Shown here: piece after piece, positions 9,720 through 17,213 of the stretch
Layout: each line of letters begins with the position of its first letter
How positions within the stretch are numbered: the stretch's first letter is position 1
Origin: Thermasporomyces sp040195635
GTDB taxonomy: Bacteria > Actinomycetota > Actinomycetes > Propionibacteriales > Actinopolymorphaceae
DNA: 64,000 nucleotides
Assembly (NCBI RefSeq): GCF_040195635.1
Contig: NZ_JBEFTX010000014.1
Span: forward strand, 1 to 64,000
Direction: 5' to 3'
Program-made: the position numbers and the translations under genes
Notes under the pieces: model-generated
Databases searched by the model: none
Told to the model about the DNA's origin: nothing
Seen by the model: the letters and a program-made list of their open reading frames with translations, nothing else

Positions 9720-10182
9720 TTCACCGATCGGGCCCGGGGAGAGCTTCGCCGATATCCAGGCCGGCTGCACCGGTCCCGCCACCACGCAACCACGCATGGT
9801 CACCCGGTCCCGGATCGCCGACGTGCTCGACGCTGGGATCGGCGCAGGCTACCTCGAACCCCGCCCTATTCGCCCGCGTCGAGCAGGCCATCGACGAGCT
9901 ACTCGTCCAGCTCGACTCAGGCGAGTTGACCAAGCGCGTGCTCGCAAACGACGGCCAGGGCCTCCGCGACTGGCTCGGCCTCCCCACCGACGCCTGGACC
10001 GAAGCCGCTGACCAGACAGCCAAACGAGGACACGGGATCTGGAGCCAGAACCGCATTGGCACGAGCCCGTCGGCGGGCGGCCACCGATTGCAACGAGCAC
10101 CGGTGGTCCCGCTAGAGCAGCCGCCCATCGGAGTCGACTCTCTGTCCCGACCGTGCCCCGGCTCAAGCGCATATGCGCACGC
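9720..10182 (+). other. gene-poor stretch with a possible coding remnant
   Basis: Between hsdR and the convergent GNAT gene no intact gene is seen. A short reading frame at about 9866-10030 gives a protein-like segment (ARVEQAIDELLVQLDSGEL, then RDWLGLPTDAW) without a start or any upstream continuation. An adjacent frame at 9796 gives RIADVLDAGIGAGYLEP. This looks like a decayed gene or the scar of a past insertion. No family is recognised. Confidence 0.3.
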
Positions 10183-11106
10183 CTACGCTGTAACGTGCCA
10201 GGCGTCGATGTCGCCGTTGAGGGTGATGCGGCAGGCGCCGTTGGACGGGGTTTCGTGGCTGATGTGGTAGAGCTGCCCGGTCTGGAGTTGCGGCTGGCTG
10301 ACCCATCTAGCGATGGGGTGCGAGTAGAAGTCGCGGAGTCTCCAGCCAGTTCCGGGGTTGTAAAGCAGGATCCGGTGATCGTCAGCGCCCGAAACTACGA
10401 GATCGTGTGCCGTCTCTGCGTCAGGCGAGGCGAGGCACGGAACTCGTAGGCCGGCGACCTTGTGGGTGTGCGGGCTTGGCCGTGCCTCGTGGGGGTCAAC
10501 GTCTGTGATACCGACGCCAAGGTCGATCGGTTCCTTGCGCTGACTGTCGAGGACTGCCAAAGGCCCGTACGCACCCTCGGTGATGATCTCGCTCGGCTGT
10601 CGGGACGCCTGGTAGGACACCTCATATATGGCGCCGGACCAGCGACCGGGCACCTCTGCGATGCGGACGGGCTGGATCCCGATTCTGGAGTAGTAGTCCT
10701 GGAGGGCGTCGTTCGTTCGCCAGACGTCCCATCGAAGGGTCGGAACGTCGCGTTGCGCGGCGTAGTAGTTGGCCCAGTTGATGAGCATGGCGCCGAGCCC
10801 GCGTCCTCGCTGGTTGAGGGCGGTCGCGAGTTTGCTCAGGTAGAGCGCCGGGGTTGCTCGTTCGTCAGTGCTCCAGAAGTCGGGGTCGCCGACGCTGGTC
10901 AGGCTGAGGGTGGCAACGGGGGTCTGGTGTTCCCAGAGGAGCCAGGTCTGGCCGCTGGCGATCGCGTTTGTCATGATCGGCCGGAAGTCGCGCGTGGACC
11001 ATTGGTTGCTGCCCCGGTCGTGGAGCCAGGAGATCCGGTCGGCGAGCAGCTTCATTACGGCGTCAAGGTCCGCGGGCGTGGCGCGCCGCATCGTGTAAGC
11101 ACTCAC
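10183..11106 (-). CDS. GNAT acetyltransferase with an extra C-terminal domain
   Basis: A 307-residue protein. Residues 1-175 form a GNAT N-acetyltransferase fold: TMRRATPADLDAVMKLLADR at the start, TPVATLSLTS as a central strand, and the acetyl-CoA loop LNQRGRGLGAMLINWA followed by LRWDVWRTNDALQDYY. About 120 further residues of unknown type follow (HTHKVAGLRVPCLASPDA, then a strand-rich end, RITLNGDIDAWHVTA). The GTG start at 11106 overlaps the GntR stop (GTGA), so the two genes are one operon; an upstream frame reaching 11172 would run inside the GntR gene and was rejected. A GntR-GNAT pair is a known AICE arrangement. The substrate is unknown; a toxin role is possible but unproven. Confidence 0.75.
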   Translation of the reverse strand: MSAYTMRRATPADLDAVMKLLADRISWLHDRGSNQWSTRDFRPIMTNAIASGQTWLLWEHQTPVATLSLTSVGDPDFWSTDERATPALYLSKLATALNQRGRGLGAMLINWANYYAAQRDVPTLRWDVWRTNDALQDYYSRIGIQPVRIAEVPGRWSGAIYEVSYQASRQPSEIITEGAYGPLAVLDSQRKEPIDLGVGITDVDPHEARPSPHTHKVAGLRVPCLASPDAETAHDLVVSGADDHRILLYNPGTGWRLRDFYSHPIARWVSQPQLQTGQLYHISHETPSNGACRITLNGDIDAWHVTA

Positions 11107-11897
11107 CTGGCGTCCTCGCTGTTGTGCGCCGCACGGATGAGGTCCAGGCCGCCTGCGTCGCCGACTTCCCACACCAGCCGGTTTCGTTCGGCGATGCGGA
11201 CGTATCGCATCACGCGGGTTACTCGATTTGCGGTGGCGGCGATTCGGGTCTGCATTAGGAGTGGTGCGCCGATAGTGAGGCCGAGATCATGGGCGTCCTG
11301 AGGGCCGGCGGTCTCGTAGGTGAGTTCGTCGCGGTGGGCGATCTCCTGGTGTCCTGCGTCCGCTAGTGCCCGGATGGTGCCTTGGGGAATGTCCTCGGGT
11401 GTGTCGAGGCCTACTTCCTCGGCGAGGTCGCGGGGGTAGTAGCCAACTTCGCGGGACCACGGCTCGCCGTCAAGCAGCTGGTGGAGCGTTCTTATGACGA
11501 CGAGAGCGCCTGGGTCGACCCCAAGGATCTTCGTCACGGACTTGGGTGCGGGTTCCATGCGCATCGAGAAGCGCTTGGATGCCCGCTTGCCGACCTTGGC
11601 GGCGTTCTCTGTGAAGGCGTCCATGGTGGTGCGGTCACGGTCTGGTCGGAGCGCATCGGTCAGGTAGGTGTCGATCTTGCCCTGCGAGCGAACGATGGTT
11701 CCGCGCCGTCCACCGATGTAGCCGGTGTAGACGAGTCCGCGTCGGGCGAGTTCCTCCAGGCCTCCGCGGACGGTGATTCGGGACACGCCGAATCGCTCTT
11801 CGAGGGCGGGGATAGTCGGAAGCGCCGATCCCGGCGGCCAGACGCCGTTCGCGATGTCAGCCGCGAGCTCCTCGGCGACTCGCTCGTATGCGTGCAT
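11103..11897 (-). CDS. GntR/HutC-family transcriptional regulator (KorSA-like)
   Basis: A 264-residue repressor-type protein. The N-terminal winged helix-turn-helix (residues 1-75: VAEELAADIANGVWPPGSALP, FGVSRITVRGGLEELARRGL) is followed by a UTRA ligand-binding domain (about 95-245, ending MRYVRIAERNRLVWEVG). ATG at 11897 is preferred since GGAG precedes it by five bases; a GTG at 11912 is also in frame. In pSAM2 and relatives a GntR protein of this kind (KorSA) represses the replication and transfer genes. Here it faces the small AICE genes across an operator-like region, which fits that role and autoregulation. The ligand is not known. Confidence 0.88.
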   Translation of the reverse strand: MHAYERVAEELAADIANGVWPPGSALPTIPALEERFGVSRITVRGGLEELARRGLVYTGYIGGRRGTIVRSQGKIDTYLTDALRPDRDRTTMDAFTENAAKVGKRASKRFSMRMEPAPKSVTKILGVDPGALVVIRTLHQLLDGEPWSREVGYYPRDLAEEVGLDTPEDIPQGTIRALADAGHQEIAHRDELTYETAGPQDAHDLGLTIGAPLLMQTRIAATANRVTRVMRYVRIAERNRLVWEVGDAGGLDLIRAAHNSEDAR

Positions 11898-11914
11898 TGC
11901 TCCACTCTCCACGA

Positions 11915-11985
11915 CTTGGTTATGACGAACATACCCGACCCCCTTGACCTGTGGTACGGTCGTTCATCATGTTGGTTATAACCGA
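11915..11985. promoter_or_regulatory. divergent operator/promoter region with GntR-type repeats
   Basis: Three related elements lie between the GntR gene and the plus-strand AICE genes: CTTGGTTATGACGAAC (11915-11930), GTTCATCAT (11962-11970, an inverted near-copy of ATGACGAAC), and GGTTATAACC (11974-11983, a 10-base palindrome repeating the GGTTAT core). TTGACC at 11944 is a possible -35 element for the rightward promoter. The arrangement suits autoregulated control by the GntR protein. Which repeat is the actual operator is inference. Confidence 0.55.
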
Positions 11986-12005
11986 GATGTCCAAGAGGAG
12001 CGATC

Positions 12006-12293
12006 TTGAACACACCACTAGGTACCGCCGCTGGGAATCGTTCGCAGGCTTGGTTTCGGCCAGGTCGCTACGTGCCAGTCCGCCGCATGCCGGTATCGAG
12101 TGTTCTCGGTACCGAGGTCCTCGCTGAGTCTCGCCGCGGTGTGCAGGTGGGGCGTACGACGATCCATGGCACGGCGGGGGAACTGCGCGAGCTGGCGGCG
12201 CAGCTCCTGCGTGCCGTCGGGATCGTCGAGGCGGCTGAGAGGAACGCGCGGGAACCCGGGCTCGAGCCCGGCGATCGGCCGCGCGCCGCATGA
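12006..12293 (+). CDS. small AICE protein of unknown function
   Basis: A 95-residue protein beginning at TTG 12006 after an AGAGGAG ribosome site with a five-base spacer. It is basic at the N-terminus (WFRPGRYVPVRRMPVSSVLG) and has a likely amphipathic helix (AGELRELAAQLLRAVGIVEAAERN), followed by a disordered Pro/Gly/Arg tail. No domain is recognised. It is the first gene downstream of the divergent GntR-controlled region, so it is probably the first gene of the rightward element transcript. A regulatory or DNA-binding role is plausible but not shown. Confidence 0.6.
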   Translation: MNTPLGTAAGNRSQAWFRPGRYVPVRRMPVSSVLGTEVLAESRRGVQVGRTTIHGTAGELRELAAQLLRAVGIVEAAERNAREPGLEPGDRPRAA

Positions 12294-12614
12294 GGACCTG
12301 AAACCCGTCCTGGCGGTGCTGGTCCGGCCCGCATGCCGTGATGCGGACCGGGCCAAGGCCTTCAGGGCCTGACCGGGGCCATCGGCCCTACCGGCTGGTT
12401 GAGAACTGAAGACGGAACTGCGGGGCCGGACGGCTTGCCCTTCAGAGGTTGGTCGGGGTTGACGTTCCACATGGTCCCCCGACGCCGGACTTCTGGCCCC
12501 GCAAATCGCTTCGGGTGGCTGCTTGTGCTGCCCACCTGCACACGAGCCTTGGTGGCTCGTGGCGGCTGGGGAACCCAAGACGCGAACACCCTTCCTGGAA
12601 AGGATATCGAGGCG
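12294..12614. other. non-coding stretch with a hairpin
   Basis: These 321 bases contain no convincing gene. There is a perfect hairpin at 12541-12561 (CACGAGCC, loop TTGGT, GGCTCGTG), about 50 bases upstream of the next start. A looser GC-rich dyad around 12330-12355 involves the CCCGCAT/ATGCGG arms. Neither has a T-tract, so they are better seen as RNA structure in a leader than as terminators. An open frame from 12399 runs through the stretch into the next gene but lacks a ribosome site. Confidence 0.45.
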
Positions 12615-12959
12615 ATGAGACACAACCGCCGGCCCGTGCTACTGGCCAGCAACCTGAACCCAAACATGATCTCGCTGCATCCGGGTGAGCATCCGTCCGC
12701 GGCCTGTCCGGACTGCGGTCGGTGGCGGATCCTTCGCCGCGGGATGCTCGCCCCTCACCGCGACACCGATGGTGCCACCCGCTGTCCTGGCAGTGGCCAG
12801 CGCATCGTCGTCGACATCACCCCAGCGCAGTGGATGTTCCGGCTGAGCACTGCCACCCGCCACGCCTGGCGGTTCCGGGCGCCATACTCCGTGCTGCGGA
12901 CGCGGCCGAAGCCGCAGCCGCCGCTCGCGGCGCCGCTGTTCCGCATGCCTGCCGCATAA
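12615..12959 (+). CDS. small zinc-ribbon-like AICE protein
   Basis: A 114-residue protein starting at ATG 12615, preceded by a GGAAAGGA ribosome site. A CPDCG knuckle near residue 36 and a CPGSG turn near 60 bracket a WRILRRGMLAPHRD segment with a histidine, consistent with a small zinc-binding fold. The C-terminal 50 residues are Arg/Pro/Ala-rich. A strong terminator follows 20 bases after the stop. Homologues of this style are common hypothetical genes in actinomycete integrative elements; the function is unknown. The in-frame extension back to 12399 was rejected because it lacks a ribosome site and runs through the structured leader. Confidence 0.65.
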   Translation: MRHNRRPVLLASNLNPNMISLHPGEHPSAACPDCGRWRILRRGMLAPHRDTDGATRCPGSGQRIVVDITPAQWMFRLSTATRHAWRFRAPYSVLRTRPKPQPPLAAPLFRMPAA

Positions 12960-12979
12960 CTCTGCACTTCCCGCCCCAC

Positions 12980-13027
12980 GGCCGGCCCGTACGTCGAGCC
13001 CACCGCTCAGCGTCGGGCCGGCCTTTC
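12980..13027 (+). terminator. intrinsic terminator after the zinc-ribbon gene
   Basis: Perfect 10-base arms GGCCGGCCCG (12980-12989) and CGGGCCGGCC (13014-13023) are followed by TTTCT. The 24-base loop is rather long, but the stem is very stable and sits right after the stop at 12959. Confidence 0.75.
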
Positions 13028-13070
13028 TCGTCGCCGCCACCGTCCCGAACGCACAAGAGGAGTGCGACTG

Positions 13071-13160
13071 ATGGTATCCGCTTGTTGGGCCTTCCGACCG
13101 AGTGTCAAGCAGTCGTGGACACCCTCGTCGGTTACAGACGAGAGAGCCGGGTGGTGTGAG
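13071..13160 (+). pseudogene. possible decayed small AICE gene
   Basis: An AAGAGGAG ribosome site at 13052-13059 precedes an ATG at 13071, but that frame gives no protein-like sequence and runs into the terminator. A neighbouring frame reads IRLLGLPTECQAVVDTLVG and stops at 13159. That resembles the start of a small actinobacterial element protein (RLxGxPxEC type) but has no start codon of its own. A one-base shift near the start could explain both. Confidence is low. Confidence 0.25.
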
Positions 13161-13210
13161 CGAATGTATAACCGCCAGCTGCGGTCCTCTGGGCAAGCCA
13201 TGAACGATAA

Positions 13211-13243
13211 GGCGGGCCGCCCCAAGGCCAGGGGTGGCCCGCC
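13211..13243. terminator. GC-rich hairpin, likely terminator
   Basis: GGCGGGCC (13211-13218) pairs with GGCCCGCC (13236-13243). There is no T-tract on the plus strand. It lies about 200 bases downstream of the stop of the minus-strand DUF4145 gene and between convergent transcription units. Confidence 0.5.
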
Positions 13244-13444
13244 GTCTGCAGCGATCAGGCGAGGGTGAGGTCCAGGGCGTCCAGCGCGGTGGCCCCCACC
13301 GCGTGGGTTAGCTCAACGAGTTCTTCGTCGCCGCGGCGCATCCCGAGAACGGGAGCGTTCGCCCGGACGAGTGCCTGCTTAGCAACAGACTTTACGACAG
13401 GAGCGGCCCGTTCACCCTGCCGCGCCGTTGACCCTTGGCTGTGG

Positions 13445-14143
13445 CTACTTGGTTTCGGTGGCGTCGGCGCTTGGGGCGGTCGCTTCTGGCGCCTGCAACT
13501 CGTCGATCTGTCGAAGTCTCTTGCTCTCCTCGTACGGCAGCTTCGTCACATACGTGTAGTCCAGGAACGCCTCACACATGAACATGGCATTCTGGGCGGC
13601 CCAGCAGCCGACGTGCGCGCCGAGGAAGTGGGCGCCACGGTTCCTGAGGCCCCTGAGGTCTTGTGCCACGTCGTACTGGGCTTCGTCGATCAGGTTCAGA
13701 TCCCGCATGGTGTCGAGCATCTGGCCGAGCATGCCCTTGGTAACGCCGTGGTCGACGCAGGCCCCCTCGATGACCCGGCCAGCCATCACAACGGCCGCCC
13801 GGAACGCCTTGGCGTTGAAGCACTTCGCCGCCTCGTAGTACTCAGCCTTCAGCTTTTCCGGGATGAGCTCGCTGAGGTAGCCGCTGGGAGGCCGGGGCCG
13901 AGTCAGATTCCAGTGATCGTCAGTCGGTATCTGGTATTGGTCGGTGGCGTAGGAGAAGACGGCCGAGCGTCCGCAGGCATCACACACGACGAACGTGGTG
14001 ACGAACCAGATGTGGTCATCCAAGTCCGCGAAATACAGCTCCGAACTCTCCTCCTTGATTCTCGCGAGCACGGTGGCGGTGCCTCGCGTGTCGCAGGTGG
14101 TGCACATGATGGTGACCTTCCCCTGGTCACTCTGGTCGCTCAC
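13445..14143 (-). CDS. DUF4145-like protein
   Basis: A 232-residue protein. The N-terminal 70 residues hold two zinc knuckles (CTTC..., then CDAC after FVVCD) typical of the opening of DUF4145-like proteins. They are followed by the helical core (ELIPEKLKAEYYEAAKCF, then FRAAVVMAGRVIEGACVDHG) and a HEPN-like helix containing LRGLRNRGAHFLG. DUF4145 domains are often found next to or fused to restriction and other defence genes, and the RN...H pattern resembles HEPN RNases. The GTG start at 14143 follows GAGGGAG. It is oriented against the AICE genes around it, which suggests cargo. A defence role is inference. Confidence 0.7.
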   Translation of the reverse strand: MSDQSDQGKVTIMCTTCDTRGTATVLARIKEESSELYFADLDDHIWFVTTFVVCDACGRSAVFSYATDQYQIPTDDHWNLTRPRPPSGYLSELIPEKLKAEYYEAAKCFNAKAFRAAVVMAGRVIEGACVDHGVTKGMLGQMLDTMRDLNLIDEAQYDVAQDLRGLRNRGAHFLGAHVGCWAAQNAMFMCEAFLDYTYVTKLPYEESKRLRQIDELQAPEATAPSADATETK

Positions 14144-14228
14144 CTGGTTTGACTCCCTCTTTGATCAGCTGAAGCTGGGCGACCCTTGCGGAACCCCCAG
14201 AGCGGGTCAGCGGTTCCCCAAAGGCCCG

Positions 14229-14361
14229 CAGCGGCCCCCGAACGCTACGGTGCGCCGCCCCAAAGGATCAAGGGACGGCGCACCGTAGTGGGGGCTAGCA
14301 CTGCTGTAACCCCTGGCCGGTTGGTCATGTCGAGCTACGCCCGACTGACCGACCGGCTTTG
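14229..14361. other. two large consecutive hairpins in a 304-base gene-free stretch
   Basis: First hairpin: 13 perfect base pairs, CTACGGTGCGCCG (14245-14257) with CGGCGCACCGTAG (14276-14288), extended by GCCCCC and GGGGGC just outside. Second: GCCGGTTGGTC (14316-14326) with GACCGACCGGC (14347-14357), one mismatch, followed by TTTGTC, which looks like a plus-strand terminator. They lie between the divergent DUF4145 gene and the small membrane protein gene. They could be an attenuator, the end of a small RNA, or an element site. Confidence 0.6.
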
Positions 14362-14447
14362 TCATGCCTGCTACCGCACTCGTGGTGTCGGTCCGCGATG
14401 TCGACACCCAAGCCCCTCACCACTACCGCAACGAAAGGAACGAACTC

Positions 14448-14648
14448 GTGTCTGTTGCTGCCATCGTGCTCGTGATCGGCTGCATCGCTTATGCGGTGTG
14501 GCATCGAGGTCAGGACTGGTTCGGCATCACGCTCGGCGCGGCTCTCGGCGTAGCGATCGCCGGGACCGCTATCGGGCAGATGCTGACCGCGCTTCTGAAC
14601 GCGCTCGGATCGGCTGGATCCGACGTCATGGCCTCGATCTTCTCCTGA
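14448..14648 (+). CDS. small membrane protein, AICE
   Basis: A 66-residue protein made almost entirely of two hydrophobic helices: VAAIVLVIGCIAYAVWH at residues 3-19 and a Gly/Ala-rich second helix (LGAALGVAIAGTAIGQML). The GTG start is preceded by AAAGGAA at a normal distance; an upstream in-frame ATG at 14364 would add a non-hydrophobic extension with no ribosome site. Small two-helix proteins directly before the spread and translocase genes are usual in these elements and may act with the membrane parts of the transfer apparatus. The function is not established. Confidence 0.7.
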   Translation: MSVAAIVLVIGCIAYAVWHRGQDWFGITLGAALGVAIAGTAIGQMLTALLNALGSAGSDVMASIFS

Positions 14649-14782
14649 CAGGGGTTGGCGCCGCGGCAAGCCCAAGCAGCCCGCGGCGCCAACCCACCAA
14701 CACCCTCTGTCTCGCCGCCGCTCGCTGTCGTGCGCGCGGTCTGCCCTCTCGCCTCTTGTTTCTAAGCCGTTGGGAGCTCGCC

Positions 14783-15970
14783 ATGCCCACCGACCTCGAT
14801 ACGTTGACCGCCGTGTGGCGTGCACACGGCTACCAGCTGGTGCTGGTCGGCCTGGTCGTCACCGCCATCTTTCTGATCGTGACGCTGGTGGCGGCGCACC
14901 GAAGGGGCCACACCAACCAGTGGGTGGCCCGGGTCGCCTCCGTCGCCGTGCTCGCCCTGTCTGCTGAGGGCATGTGGGTAGTCGCTCGCGAGCGGTTGGG
15001 TCTGCCGGTCGTCCTGGCCGCGGCGGTGTTCTTCGTCGCCGAGGCGCTGATGGTGTCGGCGGCGTTGCAGGCCCGCCGCCACTACGAACGCACGACTGAA
15101 CGCGGCACCGACGGCCGGCTGATCCGACCCGGTCATCCTGGTCCGCACGGACGTGCGGTGTGGGTGATCGCCGCCGTCGCCGGCGGCATCGTCGCGCTCA
15201 ACTCGAAGTCAGCTGTCGAGGTGCCGCTGCGACTCGCGTTGCCGCTGGCCGCCGCCTACATGTGGCAGCTCGCGCTCACCGCCGACGGCACCACCCGGCC
15301 CGCCGGGGCGTGGCGGTGGACACCCCGCCGCCTGCTCGTACGGCTCGGTGCGATCGACCCCACCGAGCAAGACCTGACCACAGCTGATCGGGAACGCCGC
15401 ACCGCCACGATGACCGTGGCCGCGCGCCGGATCCACTCCGGCGCCTGGCCTGCCGGCTGGCATCTGATACGGCTACAGCGCCTCGCCGCCAACGCCGACC
15501 CGGCGATGGTCGCCGAAGTCGCCCGACGAGTCCGCCAAGCACACCGGATCCGCGAACTCACCGATCCCACCGTTCACGAACCGTCTACGAACATCTCGGA
15601 CAACAAATCCGCGAACACCACAGCTGGCCATGAACCATCCGCCAGCCATGCGTCCGACGCTCACGGGGCCAACCGGCCCGCACGTGCTGGACGCCGTACG
15701 ACAGGCAGCGCCAAGCGGACGGAATCGCGGCGCACGACTGCCGAGGACTACCTCGCCGCCGCACGGGCCGCATGGGCTCCCGGCGTCGAGGTCGACGTCG
15801 GTTGGATCCGCGACGTCACCGGATGTTCCCGGACTACCGCGTACGCGCTGCTGCCCCAGCTCCGAGAACACCTCGCGAACGACCCACACACTCCACCGGC
15901 AAGTGAGCAGGACGGTTCTGGGGTGAACGTGGTCGCGTTCGCGAACGGTCCACGCACCGTCCACCGATAG
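14783..15970 (+). CDS. DUF2637-like membrane protein with C-terminal helix-turn-helix (Spd-like)
   Basis: A 395-residue protein. Four predicted membrane helices fill residues 15-195 (LVLVGLVVTAIFLIVTLVA, VARVASVAVLALSAEGMWVV, VVLAAAVFFVAEALMVSAAL, VWVIAAVAGGIVALN), matching the layout of DUF2637 proteins next to AICE translocases. A disordered Ser/Asn/His-rich linker (about 275-325) leads to a C-terminal helix-turn-helix (VDVGWIRDVTGCSRTTAYALLPQL). ATG 14783 is taken because GGGAG precedes it; the frame is open further upstream but without family support. It probably helps plasmid spread between mycelial compartments, as the Spd proteins of Streptomyces plasmids do. Confidence 0.7.
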   Translation: MPTDLDTLTAVWRAHGYQLVLVGLVVTAIFLIVTLVAAHRRGHTNQWVARVASVAVLALSAEGMWVVARERLGLPVVLAAAVFFVAEALMVSAALQARRHYERTTERGTDGRLIRPGHPGPHGRAVWVIAAVAGGIVALNSKSAVEVPLRLALPLAAAYMWQLALTADGTTRPAGAWRWTPRRLLVRLGAIDPTEQDLTTADRERRTATMTVAARRIHSGAWPAGWHLIRLQRLAANADPAMVAEVARRVRQAHRIRELTDPTVHEPSTNISDNKSANTTAGHEPSASHASDAHGANRPARAGRRTTGSAKRTESRRTTAEDYLAAARAAWAPGVEVDVGWIRDVTGCSRTTAYALLPQLREHLANDPHTPPASEQDGSGVNVVAFANGPRTVHR

Positions 15971-16056
15971 CAGGCCGCGAAACGTCCGTGGCCGCCGGAT
16001 GCGCCTACCCGAGCCCCGGCGGCCACGGACCACCAAGAAGGGAAGGAGTACCACAC

Positions 16057-17052
16057 GTGGCGACACCACACGCGGTTCGTCGACGGCCGCGCGGCCCCGC
16101 GGTCCGGAGCCGGCCCGGTCGCACCCCGTCTCGTCCACGCCGGTCGTCTCGTCGACAGCCGGGAGTTCTGGCTGCCGTCCGACGTGCCCGCACCTCCTGG
16201 GAACGGCCCAACACCCTGACCGGGTGGGCAACCAAACACGCCCTGCTGGCCACGCGGTGGACCCTCGTCCGGGCTGGCCGGGCCGGCTGGCGGGCGACCC
16301 GAGCAACTGGCCGCGCCAGCGCCAGGGCCGCGGGGAAGATCCGCGTCGGGATCGTGCGTGCCGCCGACTGGGCCGCCGACCGTTCCGCAAGCGGGGGTCG
16401 CGACGGCGCTGCTGGGGCGTGGCGGTGGCTCGCCAACGCCGTCGGCCGGCGCACCACTTACACCTGCTGCGGCCAGTCCTGGACCAACCAAGACGTCTAC
16501 CGGACCCACTGGAACACCCACCAGCACGAGACACACCAGTCAGGCATCCCCGCTTTCCCGGAGACAGGCGTAGCGGATGTCGCCGAGACTCCCCGACCGA
16601 CCGGTGTTCCCACCAGCGGTCGGAGCCGCGCCACCACCACCGCGACCCCCACGACTACGACGACCAGCACTGTGACCCGGGCCGCCGGTCGGGCAGCCCG
16701 CTACTGGCAGAGGAGAACCCACATGGCCGAAGGTGCCAAGCAGTACCTCGACTCCTTCAACGGCCTGCTCGAAGGCCTGCAGGAGTTCGACAACCACGCC
16801 GATTTCGCCGCCAAGCTCGACGACCTGGCCGCGATCGAGCGGCAGCGTGCCGAGATCGTCGCCGACTTCATCGCCGACCTCGGCTCCTGCATCAAACTCG
16901 ACCACCGCGTCACCAACGTTCTGGTCACCCGCGCCGAAGACGGCGACCTGCTCGGCGCGTTCGAAGACGCCGCGAAAACGTTCCGCTCCGTCTACGAATC
17001 GATCCTCGAAGCCGAGGAGAACGGCGTCGCACCACTCAAGGCCGCGTCCTAA
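16057..17052 (+). CDS. two-part AICE protein: zinc-finger-like N-part and helical C-part
   Basis: A 331-residue frame from GTG 16057, preceded by GGAAGGAG. The N-part is very Arg-rich (possible DNA binding) and contains a zinc-finger-like CCGQSWTNQDVYRTHWNTHQ near residue 130. A Thr-rich linker (TTTATPTTTTTSTVT) follows. The last 109 residues form a separate acidic helical domain beginning MAEGAKQYLDSFNGLLEGLQ. An in-frame ATG at 16723 with its own strong AGAGGAG site starts exactly at this domain, so a second short product is likely. It precedes the translocase gene. No known family was recognised for either half. Confidence 0.6.
   Translation: MATPHAVRRRPRGPAVRSRPGRTPSRPRRSSRRQPGVLAAVRRARTSWERPNTLTGWATKHALLATRWTLVRAGRAGWRATRATGRASARAAGKIRVGIVRAADWAADRSASGGRDGAAGAWRWLANAVGRRTTYTCCGQSWTNQDVYRTHWNTHQHETHQSGIPAFPETGVADVAETPRPTGVPTSGRSRATTTATPTTTTTSTVTRAAGRAARYWQRRTHMAEGAKQYLDSFNGLLEGLQEFDNHADFAAKLDDLAAIERQRAEIVADFIADLGSCIKLDHRVTNVLVTRAEDGDLLGAFEDAAKTFRSVYESILEAEENGVAPLKAAS
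16708..16725 (+). promoter_or_regulatory. internal ribosome site and alternative start
   Basis: CAGAGGAG at 16708-16715 lies seven bases before an in-frame ATG at 16723, at the exact boundary between the Thr-rich linker and the acidic helical domain. Either a separate 109-residue protein is made from here, or two genes have become fused by read-through of the frame. Confidence 0.6.
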
Positions 17053-17122
17053 CCCACCATCCACCCACAGCACCATCCGCCCACAGAGCACTACTCGGTC
17101 AGAGCACCACTAGGTCACAGCG

Positions 17123-17155
17123 GGGCCGGCTCGTCTTCACGGGCCGGCCCATTTT
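17123..17155 (+). terminator. intrinsic terminator before the translocase gene
   Basis: GGGCCGGC (17123-17130) pairs perfectly with GCCGGCCC (17143-17150) around a 12-base loop and is followed by ATTTTC. It would separate the small-protein transcript from the TraB/FtsK gene or allow partial read-through. Confidence 0.75.
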
Positions 17156-17213
17156 CCTACCTACCAACCGAATCGACACAGCCGAATCGGCCCAGCAGAA
17201 GGGAACACCTGTG

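Noticed and set aside
15999..17213. N-terminal extension of the TraB/FtsK frame by about 405 codons
   Set aside because: Arg/Pro-rich, runs through the preceding gene and a terminator; the real start at 17211/17214 has a ribosome site and the membrane helices follow normally.
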